A stretch of DNA of 64,000 nt from Treponema sp. CETP13 (GCA_001885315.1 MLPZ01000005.1:122368-186367), one strand, 5' to 3'. Counted from the first letter of the stretch, positions 1 through 10,202 are shown. Notes: generated from the letters alone by a model not told the origin. Translations and numbers: made by a program.

Positions 1-692
1 ATAGAAGCGTCTTTTAAAACAGTTCTCTGTGATGATATATAAAATAGAAACAAAACAATAGCTTGTACAATTGGTATTAGTCCTATATATAAAAGTTCGG
101 AGTTCTGTTTTGAAACTATCAGAATAAGCACCAATAACAGCTCACCTAAAATAATATCAAAGACTAAATTTAGTATCTGCTGTCGAATTAATTGATTTTT
201 GGCCCAAATTGCACCTATGATTCCACCTATTAGTCCCAAACAAGGAAACGCTATATAGTACAATAAAAAATACAATTTATACCAACTTAAACCAAGAATA
301 TCAATATTTTCTGAATTTATTAAAATTCCACTTTTTGAAGTAAAACTAATCTGAAATTTAAAAAACATAATATAAAAGGAAAATATCACAAAGACTAAGG
401 AAAATAATTTCGAAAACACATTACTTTTTTTATCTGGATATAAAAAAACATAATTAGTTATAAGGACAAACAAAAATGCAGTGCCAAATAAATATACGCG
501 GCATAAAGCGATAGCAAATTCAGATTGGGAACCTATAATAAATAACCCAGTACCAATTAGACCATTAAACGCAACTAATAAAATCATATTTACAAGGGAA
601 CGAATTGACGATTCCCCAGTAGGCACCACTATTTTACTTGAAAACAAAAATAATAAAATTGCAAGCGCAAGATTGAGTACTACAAAAATCAC
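1..692 (-). CDS. Multi-pass membrane protein, N-terminal part (cut by window edge)
   Basis: A minus-strand frame runs open from a GTG at 692 to the first base of the window, giving about 230 residues without a stop. It begins two bases after the TAA of the upstream phosphatase gene, so the two are probably translationally coupled. The residues are mostly hydrophobic and form about six or seven predicted membrane segments, starting VIFVVLNLALAILLF. This could be the sensor half of a 7TM-type histidine kinase, diguanylate cyclase or phosphatase, but the diagnostic C-terminal domain lies outside the window, so no function is assigned. The GTG start follows from the tight spacing; no better ATG exists nearby. 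Confidence 0.6.
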   Translation of the reverse strand, partial: MIFVVLNLALAILLFLFSSKIVVPTGESSIRSLVNMILLVAFNGLIGTGLFIIGSQSEFAIALCRVYLFGTAFLFVLITNYVFLYPDKKSNVFSKLFSLVFVIFSFYIMFFKFQISFTSKSGILINSENIDILGLSWYKLYFLLYYIAFPCLGLIGGIIGAIWAKNQLIRQQILNLVFDIILGELLLVLILIVSKQNSELLYIGLIPIVQAIVLFLFYISSQRTVLKDAS

Positions 693-694
693 AA

Positions 695-2077
695 TTAACC
701 CCCGATTTTAACAACTAACATGGTAACATCATCTCGAAGTTTTTTACCACCACTATAAGACAATACTAAATCTGCTATATTTGAAACAAACTCTTTTGCT
801 GTTTTTGATGCAGAATCCTGAACTGTATTTATATACAAGTCTGTATCACCTAACTCTATACCATTATCATCCATTACTTCAGATACACCATCGGAAGCCA
901 TTAAAATAAGATCTTCTCTAAAGAGTCTTTTTTCTTCAACGATAATTTCAGGAAGATCAATAATTCCTATAACTGAACAATTTGAGGAAAGAGGTTTTAT
1001 TCTAAATCCATCAGGAGATTTTGTAACTACAATAGGATCAGACATAGAAGCATTTACATATCTAATACGCATCGATTCTGTATTAATAATACCAATAAAC
1101 AATACTGTATATTTATCTTCCAAATGCATGCGTTTAATACCAATATCTATTGCACGCACGATTCCAGCAAGATCTTCTTTATTATCCATAATCTTAACTA
1201 TATTCATAACTAAGCCCATAACTAGAGCTGCAGCCAAACCTTTACCTGAAACATCTCCAAGCATAACAAGTGTTTTTTTCTCATCTATTGGGAGAACTGT
1301 ATAGTAGTCACCAGAAACATTAACCAAAGGCCTAAAATAAGCCGCAATATCAAGTTTATCTATTTCAGGCATAGTATGAGGTAAAAAAAACTTCTGCGTT
1401 TCTGCAAGCATTTCCCATTCAGCAGAAAGTTCAGCAATTTCACTCATTGACTCAATAGTTTTTGAACGATTTTGAAAACGAATAAATTCTTCAAAAATAA
1501 CAGGAAAAACTTCAGGCTCAAAAAGATGTGTATATCGACAAAAGAAAAATAATTGAATAGTGCCATAAACAAGAAAAAAGCCTCTGGCTTTTTTTATATC
1601 GGAAACTAAACCAAGCTTACTATCAAAAAAATAACATCCATTTTGCCAAGTGCCTGGAAAATGCAGCTCAAGAGTTTTGGTCGTATCGTCATAGGACGTA
1701 ATTCTATCTGGGCTATTATATAACACATAATTATTCTCACGATTTACGTATAAGATTCCCATATCACCTTGATCTTCACATGTTTTTTGCAAGGCTCCAA
1801 CGAAATCGTCTGTAGAATAAGCAGTCCGTACTTTTTCTGAAAAGCGTAATAATAAAGAATTTTCAACCGAACAGAGAGCTTTCTGTTTAATTTTCTCGTT
1901 AACAGTATTAACTACACTATCTCTTCCTAAAAGAAGTATAATTAACACTATTACAGAAGTTATAAAACTAATAAGAAAAGATCCACCACTCACAATTGAA
2001 AAACTAATTCCAATAAAAATTACCCCAGTTAAAATGTAAGAAGTATAAAAAATTATTTTACGTTTTGTTTTTAGCAT
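695..2077 (-). CDS. Membrane-anchored PP2C/SpoIIE-type serine phosphatase (RsbU-like)
   Basis: Likely dephosphorylates an anti-sigma-factor antagonist or a related STAS-type protein in a partner-switching pathway. The start is taken at the ATG at 2077 (MLKTKRKII), which has a GAGG Shine-Dalgarno 5 nt upstream; a frame extension to 2119 lacks one. Residues about 5-55 form two membrane helices. The middle (about 60-215) resembles a degenerate GAF-like sensor. The C-terminal 230 residues are a SpoIIE domain: RPLVNVSGDYY, GDVSGKGLAAAL, ASDGVSEV and a final RDDVTMLVV carry the expected metal-binding aspartates. It is followed after 2 nt by a membrane protein that may be its partner. In T. pallidum RsbU-like genes also lie near grpE-dnaK (from memory). 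The substrate is not identifiable here. Confidence 0.85.
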   Translation of the reverse strand: MLKTKRKIIFYTSYILTGVIFIGISFSIVSGGSFLISFITSVIVLIILLLGRDSVVNTVNEKIKQKALCSVENSLLLRFSEKVRTAYSTDDFVGALQKTCEDQGDMGILYVNRENNYVLYNSPDRITSYDDTTKTLELHFPGTWQNGCYFFDSKLGLVSDIKKARGFFLVYGTIQLFFFCRYTHLFEPEVFPVIFEEFIRFQNRSKTIESMSEIAELSAEWEMLAETQKFFLPHTMPEIDKLDIAAYFRPLVNVSGDYYTVLPIDEKKTLVMLGDVSGKGLAAALVMGLVMNIVKIMDNKEDLAGIVRAIDIGIKRMHLEDKYTVLFIGIINTESMRIRYVNASMSDPIVVTKSPDGFRIKPLSSNCSVIGIIDLPEIIVEEKRLFREDLILMASDGVSEVMDDNGIELGDTDLYINTVQDSASKTAKEFVSNIADLVLSYSGGKKLRDDVTMLVVKIGG

Positions 2078-2139
2078 ATTTTCCTCATACAAATAGTATA
2101 GGAAATTATACCACAACATTTAAAAAAAATATAGAAATT

Positions 2140-3279
2140 TTATGACTTACGTAACTCAGAAAGTAAAACCGGTTTAGGGCTAGTGTTCTCGTCCATAAGA
2201 GAAGCATATTCTTGTAAAGCTTGCTTTGCCTTACTACTTAAATGAGTAGGTATCTCTACTACGATTTTTATATAGAAATCACCCTTTCGAGCTCCTCCTG
2301 CGAAAGGTACACCCTCTCCTCTTATGCGTAAGAGTTTCTCGTTTTGGGTTCCTGCAGGTATTTTTAATTTAATTTTCTTATCGTTAAGAGTTGTTACAAA
2401 GATTTCAGCTCCAAGAGTAGCTTGAGAAATTGAAATGGGAACAGCACAATATAAATCTTGACCACTTCTTTCAAAATACTGATGCCCTTTTACATGTAAA
2501 AAAACAATCAAATCTCCAGCAGCTCCACCATTTTTACCACAATCACCTTGTCTTGGTATTGCAATCCGTTTCCCTTCATCTACTCCAGCCGGAATAGTAA
2601 TTTTTATCTTTTTTCGTTTTTTTTGTAGACCACTACCACCACAAACTTTACAAGGATTATCAATTACAGAGCCAGTACCTCCACACGTTGAACACGTCTG
2701 GGCAACACTAAAAAAACCAGCACTTCGTCTTACTTGACCAGCTCCACCACAGGTAGGACACGTTTTCTTTTTCGATCCAGCTTGGCCACCAGTTCCATGA
2801 CAACTATCACAAACTTCGTTATGTGCAAATGTGATTTCAACTTTAGTACCGTAGACTGCATCCTTAAAAGGAATTTCAAGATCGTATCGTAAACTGGCTC
2901 CTTGATTGCTCGTTCTTTGTGATCGAGAACCACCACCCATCGAAGCTCCACCAAATAAATCGCTAAAAATATCGCCAAAACCACTTCCACCAAAAATATC
3001 TTCAAAATCATGGAAGGCATGTGAATATCCACCGGAAGTAGCACCACCCATACCTTCTAGCCCATCAAATCCATATTGGTCATATATTTGTCTTTTCTTA
3101 TCATCTGAAAGAACTTCATATGCTTCTGTAGCTTCTTTAAATTTTTCTTCGGCTTCTTTATTCCCAGGATTTTTATCTGGATGAAATTTTATAGCCACTT
3201 TTCTATAGCCCTTTTTAATTTCATCCTTTGTAGCACCCTTTTGAACGCCTAATACTTCGTAATAATCTCTTTTAGCCAT
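2140..3279 (-). CDS. dnaJ: Chaperone protein DnaJ (Hsp40)
   Basis: Co-chaperone that delivers substrates to DnaK and stimulates its ATPase. All type I features are in order: a J domain at residues 1-70 with HPD at 33-35, a Gly/Phe-rich linker to about 125 ([20 protein letters not shown]), four zinc-binding CxxCxGxG repeats ([32 protein letters not shown]), and a C-terminal substrate-binding beta domain. At 379 residues it is of normal length. An AAGGA Shine-Dalgarno lies 8 nt before the ATG. A terminator separates it from dnaK upstream, so it is probably transcribed from its own promoter. Confidence 0.97.
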   Translation of the reverse strand: MAKRDYYEVLGVQKGATKDEIKKGYRKVAIKFHPDKNPGNKEAEEKFKEATEAYEVLSDDKKRQIYDQYGFDGLEGMGGATSGGYSHAFHDFEDIFGGSGFGDIFSDLFGGASMGGGSRSQRTSNQGASLRYDLEIPFKDAVYGTKVEITFAHNEVCDSCHGTGGQAGSKKKTCPTCGGAGQVRRSAGFFSVAQTCSTCGGTGSVIDNPCKVCGGSGLQKKRKKIKITIPAGVDEGKRIAIPRQGDCGKNGGAAGDLIVFLHVKGHQYFERSGQDLYCAVPISISQATLGAEIFVTTLNDKKIKLKIPAGTQNEKLLRIRGEGVPFAGGARKGDFYIKIVVEIPTHLSSKAKQALQEYASLMDENTSPKPVLLSELRKS

Positions 3280-3411
3280 ATATAAAATCCTTAAAATGTT
3301 TAAAAACTTTTAAATTCTAGAAATTTTTTTTCTACCTATGAATATAATAAAAATAACAAACTTAGACAAGAATAATTCATTAATAAATATTTTTAAAATA
3401 AATCACACTTT

Positions 3412-3468
3412 AATCAAAAAAAAAACTGTTACAAAAGTCTATTACCTTTGCAACAGTTTTTTAACAGT
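3412..3468 (-). terminator. Rho-independent terminator after dnaK
   Basis: The arms AAAAACTGTT and AACAGTTTTT form a perfect 10-bp stem, extended by partly paired CAAAAG/CTTTG. Read on the minus strand it is followed by a long T run (A run at 3416-3425). It lies 24 nt past the dnaK stop and isolates the grpE-dnaK unit from dnaJ. Confidence 0.85.
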
Positions 3469-3491
3469 AAAGTTAATCTATAAGAATTGGA

Positions 3492-5432
3492 TTACTTGTC
3501 ATCATCAACAACTTCGTAATCAACATCATCAGCAGAACCTTTATCTGGTCCTTTTTCTGCTGAAGCAGACTCAGCATTAGCATCTGATGTAGAAGCTTGA
3601 GGTCCAGCCCCTGCAGCCCCTTGTTGTGCGGCTTGTTGTTTGTAAACTTCTTCGGCAATTTTATAAGAAGCTTCTTGAAGAGCTTTTGTCTTTGCTTTGA
3701 TATCTTCTGTATCATCGCCTTTTAGAGCTTCTTTAAGAGCGGCACTAGCTTCTTCAATTTTTTCTTTATCTTCCTTAGAAACTTTGTCACCTAATTCCTT
3801 AAGTGATTTTTCTGTAGCATAAACCATTGAATCAGCTTCGTTTCGAGCATCAACCTTTTCACGTTCTTTTTTATCATTTTCTGCATTGGCTTCAGCTTCT
3901 TTCACCATTCGCTCAATTTCAGCATCGCTTAATCCACTTGAAGATTCAATACGTACACTCTGCTCTTTACCAGTTCCTAAATCTTTTGCAGATACATGAA
4001 CAATACCATTTGCATCTATATCAAATGTTACTTCAATTTGAGGAACTCCACGAGGAGCTGAAGGAATACCTACTAAATCAAAGTTTCCTAAAGTTCTGTT
4101 CTGTGCAGCCATTTCTCGTTCACCCTGTAATACATGAATTGATACTGCAGTTTGACCATCAGCAGCTGTAGAGAATATCTGGCTCTTACGTGTAGGAATT
4201 GTCGTATTTTTTGGAATAAGTTTGGTAAATACAGATCCCATCGTTTCTATACCAAGAGAAAGTGGTGTAACATCAAGAAGAAGAACATCTTTTACATCAC
4301 CACCAAGAATACCACCTTGAATAGCAGCACCAACAGCTACAGCTTCATCTGGATTAACACCTTTAGATCCTTCTTTACCAAAAATACCTTTTACAACTTC
4401 CATAACTTTTGGCATACGTGTTGAACCACCAACCATAAGAACTTCGTCTATTTCATTAGCAGAAACTCCTGCATCTTCAAGAGCCTTATGACATGGTTCT
4501 TTTGTTTTTTCAAGTAAACTTTCTGTCATCTGCTCAAATTTTGCACGAGAAAGTGACTTCTGTAAATGTTTTGGTCCTGTTGAATCGGCAGTAATAAAAG
4601 GCAAATTAATTTCAGTATTAGTAGAAGCTGAAAGTTCAATCTTAGCTTTTTCTGCAGCTTCTCGTAATCTTTGCAAGGCCATTCTATCTGCTGAAAGATC
4701 AATACCTGTATCACTTTTAAACTCGTCTACCAACCAGTTCATAATTGTACGGTCAAAATCGTCACCACCAAGATGAGTATCACCATTTGTAGATAATACT
4801 TCGAAAACTCCGTCACCTAATTCAAGAATTGAAATATCGAAAGTACCACCACCAAGATCATATACAGCTATTTTACGATCGTTTTTCTGATCTTTATTAA
4901 AACCATAAGCTAAAGAAGCAGCGGTTGGTTCATTAATAATTCGTTTAACATCAAGACCAGCAATTTTACCAGCATCTTTAGTTGCTTGTCGCTGTGCATC
5001 GTTAAAGTAAGCAGGAACTGTAATAACAGCCTCTGTAACTTTCTCGCCAAGATAATCTTCTGCAGTTTTTTTCATTTTTTGTAAAATAAAAGCAGAAATT
5101 TCCTGTGGAGAATATTTTTTACCTTCAATTTCTACACGAACATCTTCACCATTGTCTTTTACTTTATAAGGCATTTTAGTGGCTTCACCGGTAAGTTCTG
5201 AATAACGCATACCAATAAAACGTTTAATTGAATAAACAGTATTTTCAGGGTTGGTAACCATTTGGTTTTTAGCAGGTTGTCCAACAATTCGCTCACCTTT
5301 TGCAGTAAAACCAATAATTGAAGGAGTTGTCCGTCCACCTTCAGCATTCTGGATAACAACAGGTTCACCACCTTCCATTACTGCAACACACGAGTTTGTT
5401 GTACCTAAATCAATACCAATAATCTTTCCCAT
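3492..5432 (-). CDS. dnaK: Chaperone protein DnaK (Hsp70)
   Basis: ATP-dependent Hsp70 working with DnaJ and GrpE. The nucleotide-binding domain starts with [10 protein letters not shown] and contains [29 protein letters not shown] and GGSTRMPKV. The interdomain linker [16 protein letters not shown] precedes the substrate-binding domain. The 646-residue length is normal and the C-terminal tail is Ala/Gln/Ser-rich and ends in acidic [10 protein letters not shown]. It lies 1 nt downstream of grpE, consistent with translational coupling. Confidence 0.98.
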   Translation of the reverse strand: MGKIIGIDLGTTNSCVAVMEGGEPVVIQNAEGGRTTPSIIGFTAKGERIVGQPAKNQMVTNPENTVYSIKRFIGMRYSELTGEATKMPYKVKDNGEDVRVEIEGKKYSPQEISAFILQKMKKTAEDYLGEKVTEAVITVPAYFNDAQRQATKDAGKIAGLDVKRIINEPTAASLAYGFNKDQKNDRKIAVYDLGGGTFDISILELGDGVFEVLSTNGDTHLGGDDFDRTIMNWLVDEFKSDTGIDLSADRMALQRLREAAEKAKIELSASTNTEINLPFITADSTGPKHLQKSLSRAKFEQMTESLLEKTKEPCHKALEDAGVSANEIDEVLMVGGSTRMPKVMEVVKGIFGKEGSKGVNPDEAVAVGAAIQGGILGGDVKDVLLLDVTPLSLGIETMGSVFTKLIPKNTTIPTRKSQIFSTAADGQTAVSIHVLQGEREMAAQNRTLGNFDLVGIPSAPRGVPQIEVTFDIDANGIVHVSAKDLGTGKEQSVRIESSSGLSDAEIERMVKEAEANAENDKKEREKVDARNEADSMVYATEKSLKELGDKVSKEDKEKIEEASAALKEALKGDDTEDIKAKTKALQEASYKIAEEVYKQQAAQQGAAGAGPQASTSDANAESASAEKGPDKGSADDVDYEVVDDDK

Positions 5433-5433
5433 C

Positions 5434-6105
5434 TTAGTCTCCTATAGATCCATCGGGCATTGTAACCATCACTTTTGCAGGACGAATAACCCGGTCTTTT
5501 AATTTATATCCTTTTAAATATACTTCTGAGCAAGTTGGTTCGGCAACTGCTCCTTCGCACTTTCCAATAGCTTCATGAATATCAGGATTAAATTCATCTC
5601 CCTTCTCAGCATAACTTTCAAGATTGTACTTGTTTTCTAATGTTGATTTCATTTGCTTATTAATCATTTTTATACCATCAATAACAGGTTTTAAATCTTG
5701 TACCTGCTTGCCATCAGCATCTACCCCAGCAGCTAGAGCACGATCAAAATCATCCATTATGGTAATAAGATCCGTTAAAATAGCAGTATTAGCATAATCA
5801 TACGTTTCTTGTTTTTCTTTTTGCATACGTTTTCTATAATTATCAAAGTCTGCTGTTTTACGTAGATATTTGTCTTTTAACTCTGCATTTTCTTTTTCTA
5901 ATAAAGCTATTTTGTCCTCTTGAGACTCTTCTTCCTGTTCCTCTTCTGAGGAATTCTCAGTTACAGAATCTGTTTCATCTTCTGAATTTGTAGTTTCTTC
6001 TGTCTGACTTTCAGTATTTTCCTCTATACTTTCAGTCTCTTCTACAGATTGATCTTTTATTTCTGTAGCATCTTGTTTTGTTTTTTTCTTGTTTTTATCG
6101 CTCAT
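5434..6105 (-). CDS. grpE: Nucleotide exchange factor GrpE
   Basis: Promotes ADP release from DnaK. Residues 1-70 are an unusually acidic, Glu/Ser/Thr-rich low-complexity extension. A long coiled coil follows (about 68-115, ending in [18 protein letters not shown], the family signature), then the four-helix and beta-wing domain ending in [12 protein letters not shown]. At 223 residues it is slightly longer than usual because of the acidic extension. No Shine-Dalgarno precedes the ATG at 6105. Instead a sigma70-type promoter ends 6 nt upstream, suggesting a leaderless message. No CIRCE element is visible. Confidence 0.95.
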   Translation of the reverse strand: MSDKNKKKTKQDATEIKDQSVEETESIEENTESQTEETTNSEDETDSVTENSSEEEQEEESQEDKIALLEKENAELKDKYLRKTADFDNYRKRMQKEKQETYDYANTAILTDLITIMDDFDRALAAGVDADGKQVQDLKPVIDGIKMINKQMKSTLENKYNLESYAEKGDEFNPDIHEAIGKCEGAVAEPTCSEVYLKGYKLKDRVIRPAKVMVTMPDGSIGD

Positions 6106-6111
6106 TCTTTT

Positions 6112-6141
6112 AATTTACTAAAAAAGACTTATAAGTGTCAA
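6112..6141 (-). promoter_or_regulatory. grpE-dnaK promoter, leaderless geometry
   Basis: On the minus strand there is a perfect -35 TTGACA (6141-6136), an 18-nt spacer and TAAATT as -10 (6117-6112). The grpE ATG begins 6 nt after the -10, so the predicted transcription start coincides with the start codon. Basis: sequence only. Confidence 0.6.
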
Positions 6142-6196
6142 ATATTTTAGTGTTTTTTTTTAATCATGATTGCAATACCATTTCTATGAACATTAT

Positions 6197-7171
6197 TCAA
6201 TTTGTTATTATTTGAAAATCCGGCTCATTCTCTCGTGCAAAGACTTTTATGGTTGTATTTTCCATGCATACTTGATCAGCAAAAGAAATTAGATCCATTG
6301 CAAAAGGAGAAAGTATATCATCAGGATAATATGAAATATCTAAAATTTCTTGATTACTTTCACCAGCAGAAACCCTGGAAAAGGCTCCTTGCAAACAAAC
6401 AAGATCTTTTAATACAGGAAACACATGCAATAAACCCTTTTCTTCAAATTTTATTTGCAAAAAAACTAGTTGCATTTTTTCCAATTCTGTATGAGAAACG
6501 TTATCTGGATTGAATTCATTGATTGATGCATGATTACAATATTGCCACTCAGAAAAATCAGTAAAAAACTTAAAAGGTGTTATTCGTAATGCAAGAAGCG
6601 CTGCATTAAACCATGGCACCGCACGTCCTGCGGAATAAAAAGTATACACTGCAAATGACAGCCATTTTATTTTTTTTATATCTTGAGTAGTTAAACAGGC
6701 ATTTGGTTTTAAATCAGAAGTAACAATCATTACATCATTTGGATAAAGTTCTATTGCAAAATTGAGGACTTCACAAAAAGATTTCATTCCCGTATAGCAA
6801 GTAGAATTTAATTCAAATCCAAATACAAGCCCTTGATTATTTAATCTAGCAATTTTTTTTGAAAAAGGTTTAAAATAATCTTTTTTAGGAACAGGTATAT
6901 GGAGTGAACAAAATAATTGAGAAAAAGCTTCGATAGTTTTATCATCTATAACTGAAGAAGGTCCTGCTGCAGCTTCTAGATAAAAATCATAAAAAACAGA
7001 GGGAGCTTTTTCTAATGCTAATTGTATAAAATGTAATAAATGCTTTTTATCAGTACAAATAGTTGAATCACATACTCTAAATTGAGTAATTCCTTTTGAA
7101 ACTAACGTTTCAAGCTGTTTTTCGAGAGAACCTTCATCAAAATAAAAAACTTTATCATCTATATTGGACAT
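6197..7171 (-). CDS. Conserved hypothetical protein downstream of asnA
   Basis: A soluble 324-residue protein I do not recognise with confidence. It starts 13 nt after the asnA stop, so the two are probably one operon. Alternating strands and helices (ITQFRVCDSTICTD, VFYDFYLEAAAGPSS, GLVFGFELNSTCYTGM, NDVMIVTSDLKPN) suggest a TIM-barrel-like fold, somewhat like a radical SAM barrel. However, there is no CxxxCxxC cluster and no other catalytic motif I can name. It could be a lineage-specific degenerate enzyme. Confidence 0.6.
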   Translation of the reverse strand: MSNIDDKVFYFDEGSLEKQLETLVSKGITQFRVCDSTICTDKKHLLHFIQLALEKAPSVFYDFYLEAAAGPSSVIDDKTIEAFSQLFCSLHIPVPKKDYFKPFSKKIARLNNQGLVFGFELNSTCYTGMKSFCEVLNFAIELYPNDVMIVTSDLKPNACLTTQDIKKIKWLSFAVYTFYSAGRAVPWFNAALLALRITPFKFFTDFSEWQYCNHASINEFNPDNVSHTELEKMQLVFLQIKFEEKGLLHVFPVLKDLVCLQGAFSRVSAGESNQEILDISYYPDDILSPFAMDLISFADQVCMENTTIKVFARENEPDFQIITN

Positions 7172-7184
7172 ATTATTATATGGT

Positions 7185-8222
7185 TTATAATAACTGAATA
7201 TTATTTTTTTTGCATTCTTTAATCATATCAGCTGGCCAAGAACTTACTTGTGTTTCCCCAATATGAGCTTTTCGCAAAAAGTACATACACAATCTTGACT
7301 GGCCTATTCCACCACCAATACTGTAACTCAATTCTCCGTTTAACAATCGTTTATGGAACATAAGGTTTTTGCGATTTTCAGCATTTCGTATTTTAAGCTG
7401 ATTAAGAAGCGATTCTGGAGAAACTCGAATGCCCATACTAGAAATTTCAAATGAACTTTTTAGAATAGGATTCCAAATAAGCAAATCTCCATTTAGGCCA
7501 ACATGTCCGTCCCCACTTTCTGAACTCCAATCATCATAGTCAGGAGCTCGACCATCATGAGGTTTTCCATCAGCTAAATCAGCTCCAATACCAATAAGAA
7601 AAACAGCTCCATATTTTTCTACAACTTTATTTTCACGTTCTTTTGGGGCAAGATTAGGATAGTTTTGTTGAAGATCCTCTGTATAAATAAAGGTAACTTC
7701 TTTTGGCAGCAATGGTTTTATAACAGGAAACCTATCATAAATGAAAAATTCTGTTCGTTTCAAACAACGATAAATTTTTTTGACAGTATTCTTTAAAAAA
7801 GAAATATCTCTATCTTTTTTATCCATACACATTTCCCAGTCCCACTGGTCTACATATAATGAATGTATATTATCTAACTCTTCGTCTGCCCTAATTGCGT
7901 TCATATCGGTATAAATTCCAAATTCAGGAGCAAGTTCCATGTCACTAATTTTTACACGTTTCCATTTAGCTAATGAATGAACAATCTCCATTGTTGTATT
8001 ATTCATATCTTTAACAGAAAAAGAAACAGCTTTTTCTATACCGTTAAGATCATCATTTAATCCGGTTCCTCGTTCAACAAAAAGAGGAGCTGTTACTCGA
8101 GTAAGATTAAGCTCTGTAGAAAGTGCTAATTGGAAAAAATCTTTTACCATAACAATAGCATGTTCAGTTTCTTGTCTTGAAAGAAGCAATTTATAGTTTT
8201 CTGGAATTGTAAGTTGAGACAT
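7185..8222 (-). CDS. asnA: Aspartate-ammonia ligase (asparagine synthetase A)
   Basis: ATP-dependent amidation of aspartate with ammonia to asparagine. The class II tRNA-synthetase-like fold is recognisable from LTRVTAPLFVERGTGLNDDLNG near the N-terminus, the VDQWDWE segment, a central LLPKEVTFIYTEDLQ and a C-terminal GGGIGQSRLCMYFL motif 3. At 345 residues it is slightly longer than the usual 330. An AAGGATATTTT Shine-Dalgarno region precedes the ATG. It is transcribed divergently from infC across a 209-bp gap. Confidence 0.95.
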   Translation of the reverse strand: MSQLTIPENYKLLLSRQETEHAIVMVKDFFQLALSTELNLTRVTAPLFVERGTGLNDDLNGIEKAVSFSVKDMNNTTMEIVHSLAKWKRVKISDMELAPEFGIYTDMNAIRADEELDNIHSLYVDQWDWEMCMDKKDRDISFLKNTVKKIYRCLKRTEFFIYDRFPVIKPLLPKEVTFIYTEDLQQNYPNLAPKERENKVVEKYGAVFLIGIGADLADGKPHDGRAPDYDDWSSESGDGHVGLNGDLLIWNPILKSSFEISSMGIRVSPESLLNQLKIRNAENRKNLMFHKRLLNGELSYSIGGGIGQSRLCMYFLRKAHIGETQVSSWPADMIKECKKNNIQLL

Positions 8223-8332
8223 AAAATATCCTTAAAAATAAAATAAACACGATTTTTTGTTGCTAGTTTATCGGCGAAAGTTTTCTTTGTCTATAGAAAA
8301 GTCCTTATTTAAGTAAAAAACACTGATTCTAC

Positions 8333-8362
8333 TAGACAATACCGTCTATTTGTTGGTATTAT
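8333..8362 (+). promoter_or_regulatory. Promoter for infC-rpmI-rplT
   Basis: TAGACA (8333-8338), an 18-nt spacer, then TATTAT (8357-8362), each hexamer one base off consensus. The expected start near 8369 leaves about a 60-nt leader before infC. The spacer begins inside a small AGAC/GTCT inverted repeat. Confidence 0.55.
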
Positions 8363-8431
8363 AGGGAGTATGCTTAGCGCACTAGATATCGTTTCAAAAT
8401 AATCAAAACACGATATTATGGAGGAGGATCG

Positions 8432-8959
8432 TTGGCGGATTCCAGAGATAAAGGATTACGAATTAATAAACAAATTCGCGTAAGAGAAGTCAGATTAATT
8501 GATGATTTGGGAGAACAAAGAGGTGTTGTTCCTACTATTAATGCCTATGAGATGGCACAAAATAGAAACCTTGACCTTGTTGAGGTAGCACCAACTGCTA
8601 ACCCACCAGTATGTAAAATACTAGATTATGGCAAATACAAATTTGAACAAGAAAAAAAGCTTAGAGACTCAAAAAAAAGTCAGAAAACAATTAAACTAAA
8701 AGAAATTCGCATGCAACCAAAGATTGGCACCGGTGATCTTGACTTCAAAGCTAAGCACGTTCAAGAGTTTCTTGAACAAGGAAATAAAGTAAAAGTTACG
8801 ATTCGTTTTCGCGGACGTGAACTTGCTCATACAGAACTCGGATATGGAGTTCTCGATGAAGTTTTAAAACGGCTTGATTGTGGTTATAACGTAGAGAAGA
8901 AACCTGCTATGGAAGGTCGCTTCATGTCTATGATATTAACTCCAAAAGCTAAAAAATAA
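8432..8959 (+). CDS. infC: Translation initiation factor IF-3
   Basis: Binds the 30S subunit, prevents premature 50S joining and proofreads the initiator codon-anticodon pair. The N-terminal domain shows [16 protein letters not shown] and the C-terminal domain shows [20 protein letters not shown] and VTIRFRGRE. The length of 175 is normal. The start is a TTG at 8432 with a strong GAGGAGG (8421-8427) 4 nt upstream. A non-AUG start is common in infC because IF-3 represses its own non-canonical start. It is the first gene of the classic infC-rpmI-rplT operon. Confidence 0.97.
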   Translation: MADSRDKGLRINKQIRVREVRLIDDLGEQRGVVPTINAYEMAQNRNLDLVEVAPTANPPVCKILDYGKYKFEQEKKLRDSKKSQKTIKLKEIRMQPKIGTGDLDFKAKHVQEFLEQGNKVKVTIRFRGRELAHTELGYGVLDEVLKRLDCGYNVEKKPAMEGRFMSMILTPKAKK

Positions 8960-8973
8960 TGAGGTAGAGTTAT

Positions 8974-9174
8974 ATGCCCAAGATGAAATCTAAACGAGCT
9001 GCTGCTAAACGTATGTCATATACAGGCAGTGGGAAAGTTAAGTACAAGAAAATGAATTCTCGCCATATTCTTACAAAAATGAGTAAAAAACGAAAGAGAA
9101 ATCTTCGTGGAAACTCAATTTTAAGTGAAGCAGATTCAGCAAGAGTTAGAAAACAACTCTTGCCTTACCGCTAA
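8974..9174 (+). CDS. rpmI: 50S ribosomal protein L35
   Basis: A small basic 66-residue protein. MPKMKSKRAAAKRM, GSGKVKYKKMNSRHIL and KKRKRNLRG are family hallmarks. It starts 14 nt after infC with a GAGGTAGAG ribosome-binding region. Its usual partner rplT follows. Confidence 0.97.
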   Translation: MPKMKSKRAAAKRMSYTGSGKVKYKKMNSRHILTKMSKKRKRNLRGNSILSEADSARVRKQLLPYR

Positions 9175-9245
9175 AGTTTAAGCGGAATGTTGATTTGATC
9201 CACGGATGGTTTTAAGAACACCTACCGGGACATAAGGAGATTTAT

Positions 9246-9605
9246 ATGTCAAGAGCAGTTGACGGAACAAAGCGAGTTAATCGCCGAAAAAAGATTCTTA
9301 AGCGAGCCAAAGGTTTTCAGGGTCGTCGAAGAACTAATTACAGAGCAGCTAAAGAAGCTGTTAATCATGCATTAGTTGATTCATATTCAGGACGTAAAGA
9401 CAGAAAAGGCGATATGCGCTCATTGTGGATTACACGTTTGAACGCAGCTTGTCGTGATCAGGGTATTTCATATTCTCGATTTATTAACGGCCTAAGTAAA
9501 GCGGGTATTATTATAAACCGCAAAGCTTTATCAAACATGGCAATTGAAGATCCTGTAGCATTTACTGCAATAGTAGATGCTGCAAAAAGTGCACTTGGAG
9601 CATAA
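9246..9605 (+). CDS. rplT: 50S ribosomal protein L20
   Basis: Binds 23S rRNA early in 50S assembly and in many bacteria represses its own operon. The basic N-terminal arm (SRAVDGTKRVNRRKKILK) and RDRKGDMRSLWITRLNAACR-like core are present over 119 residues. AAGGAG precedes the ATG. The 71-nt gap after rpmI is longer than the others in the operon and could hold an L20-binding structure, but I could not fold one convincingly. Confidence 0.97.
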   Translation: MSRAVDGTKRVNRRKKILKRAKGFQGRRRTNYRAAKEAVNHALVDSYSGRKDRKGDMRSLWITRLNAACRDQGISYSRFINGLSKAGIIINRKALSNMAIEDPVAFTAIVDAAKSALGA

Positions 9606-9608
9606 AAG

Positions 9609-10190
9609 ATGATATCTCTTTCTCAAATTCAGTTATTGGAAAAGAAAATTGAAAAAGCATTACAATCTATTGTAGCTTTACAAAATGAGAATGCAGAACT
9701 TAAAAAGATACGTGCTAATAACGAAAAAACCATTGCAGAATATAAGAGTAAATGTGAAAATTTAGAAAAATCTAATGTTGATTTTCAAACAAAATTTGCA
9801 AGATTTGAAAAATCTAATATTGAGCTCACAAAAAAATGCGATGAATTTGCACAGTCTAAGGCTGACCTCGAAAAGGAATGCGCAGACTATGAAAAAACAA
9901 ATATAGAATTAGCTAAACATCTTTCAGTTTTTCAAAAAGACCAAAACGAGATTGAAAAAGGGATAACACATGCATTAGAACGTCTTAATGCTGTTGAAGA
10001 TTCTGTATTACAGTCATCAGAAACAACATTAGACATAGATGAACCTAATGCCAGTATACAAGCGACACCTTCTGAAGATTTTTCCCAATCCATAGATACG
10101 GAAGAGTCTTCAGATATAACTGAAGAAACGGTTCAAGAAGATAAACCAGCTTCAGAAGACAATAATTCACAACAAATAGAAATATTTTAA
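9609..10190 (+). CDS. Coiled-coil protein upstream of zapA
   Basis: Starts 3 nt after rplT. Residues about 5-125 are a nearly continuous coiled coil containing degenerate repeats of a roughly 14-residue unit (NLEKSNVDFQTKFARFEKSN, then KSKADLEKECADYEKTN-like turns). The last 60 residues are acidic and disordered (ETTLDIDEP, DITEETVQED). It lies 12 nt ahead of zapA, so a ZapB-like or cytoskeletal role in division is a reasonable guess. There is no direct sequence signature for it. Confidence 0.7.
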   Translation: MISLSQIQLLEKKIEKALQSIVALQNENAELKKIRANNEKTIAEYKSKCENLEKSNVDFQTKFARFEKSNIELTKKCDEFAQSKADLEKECADYEKTNIELAKHLSVFQKDQNEIEKGITHALERLNAVEDSVLQSSETTLDIDEPNASIQATPSEDFSQSIDTEESSDITEETVQEDKPASEDNNSQQIEIF

Positions 10191-10202
10191 ATAAAGGTCA
10201 TC

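Noticed and set aside
481..711. Plus-strand frame of 76 codons
   Set aside because: It is antisense to the better-supported membrane protein on the minus strand, which starts 2 nt after the phosphatase stop.
6106..6196. CIRCE/HrcA site upstream of grpE
   Set aside because: No TTAGCACTC-N9-GAGTGCTAA or near match was found in the intergenic region.
9175..9245. L20-binding leader between rpmI and rplT
   Set aside because: The gap is longer than its neighbours, but I could not form a pseudoknot or rRNA-like structure by eye.
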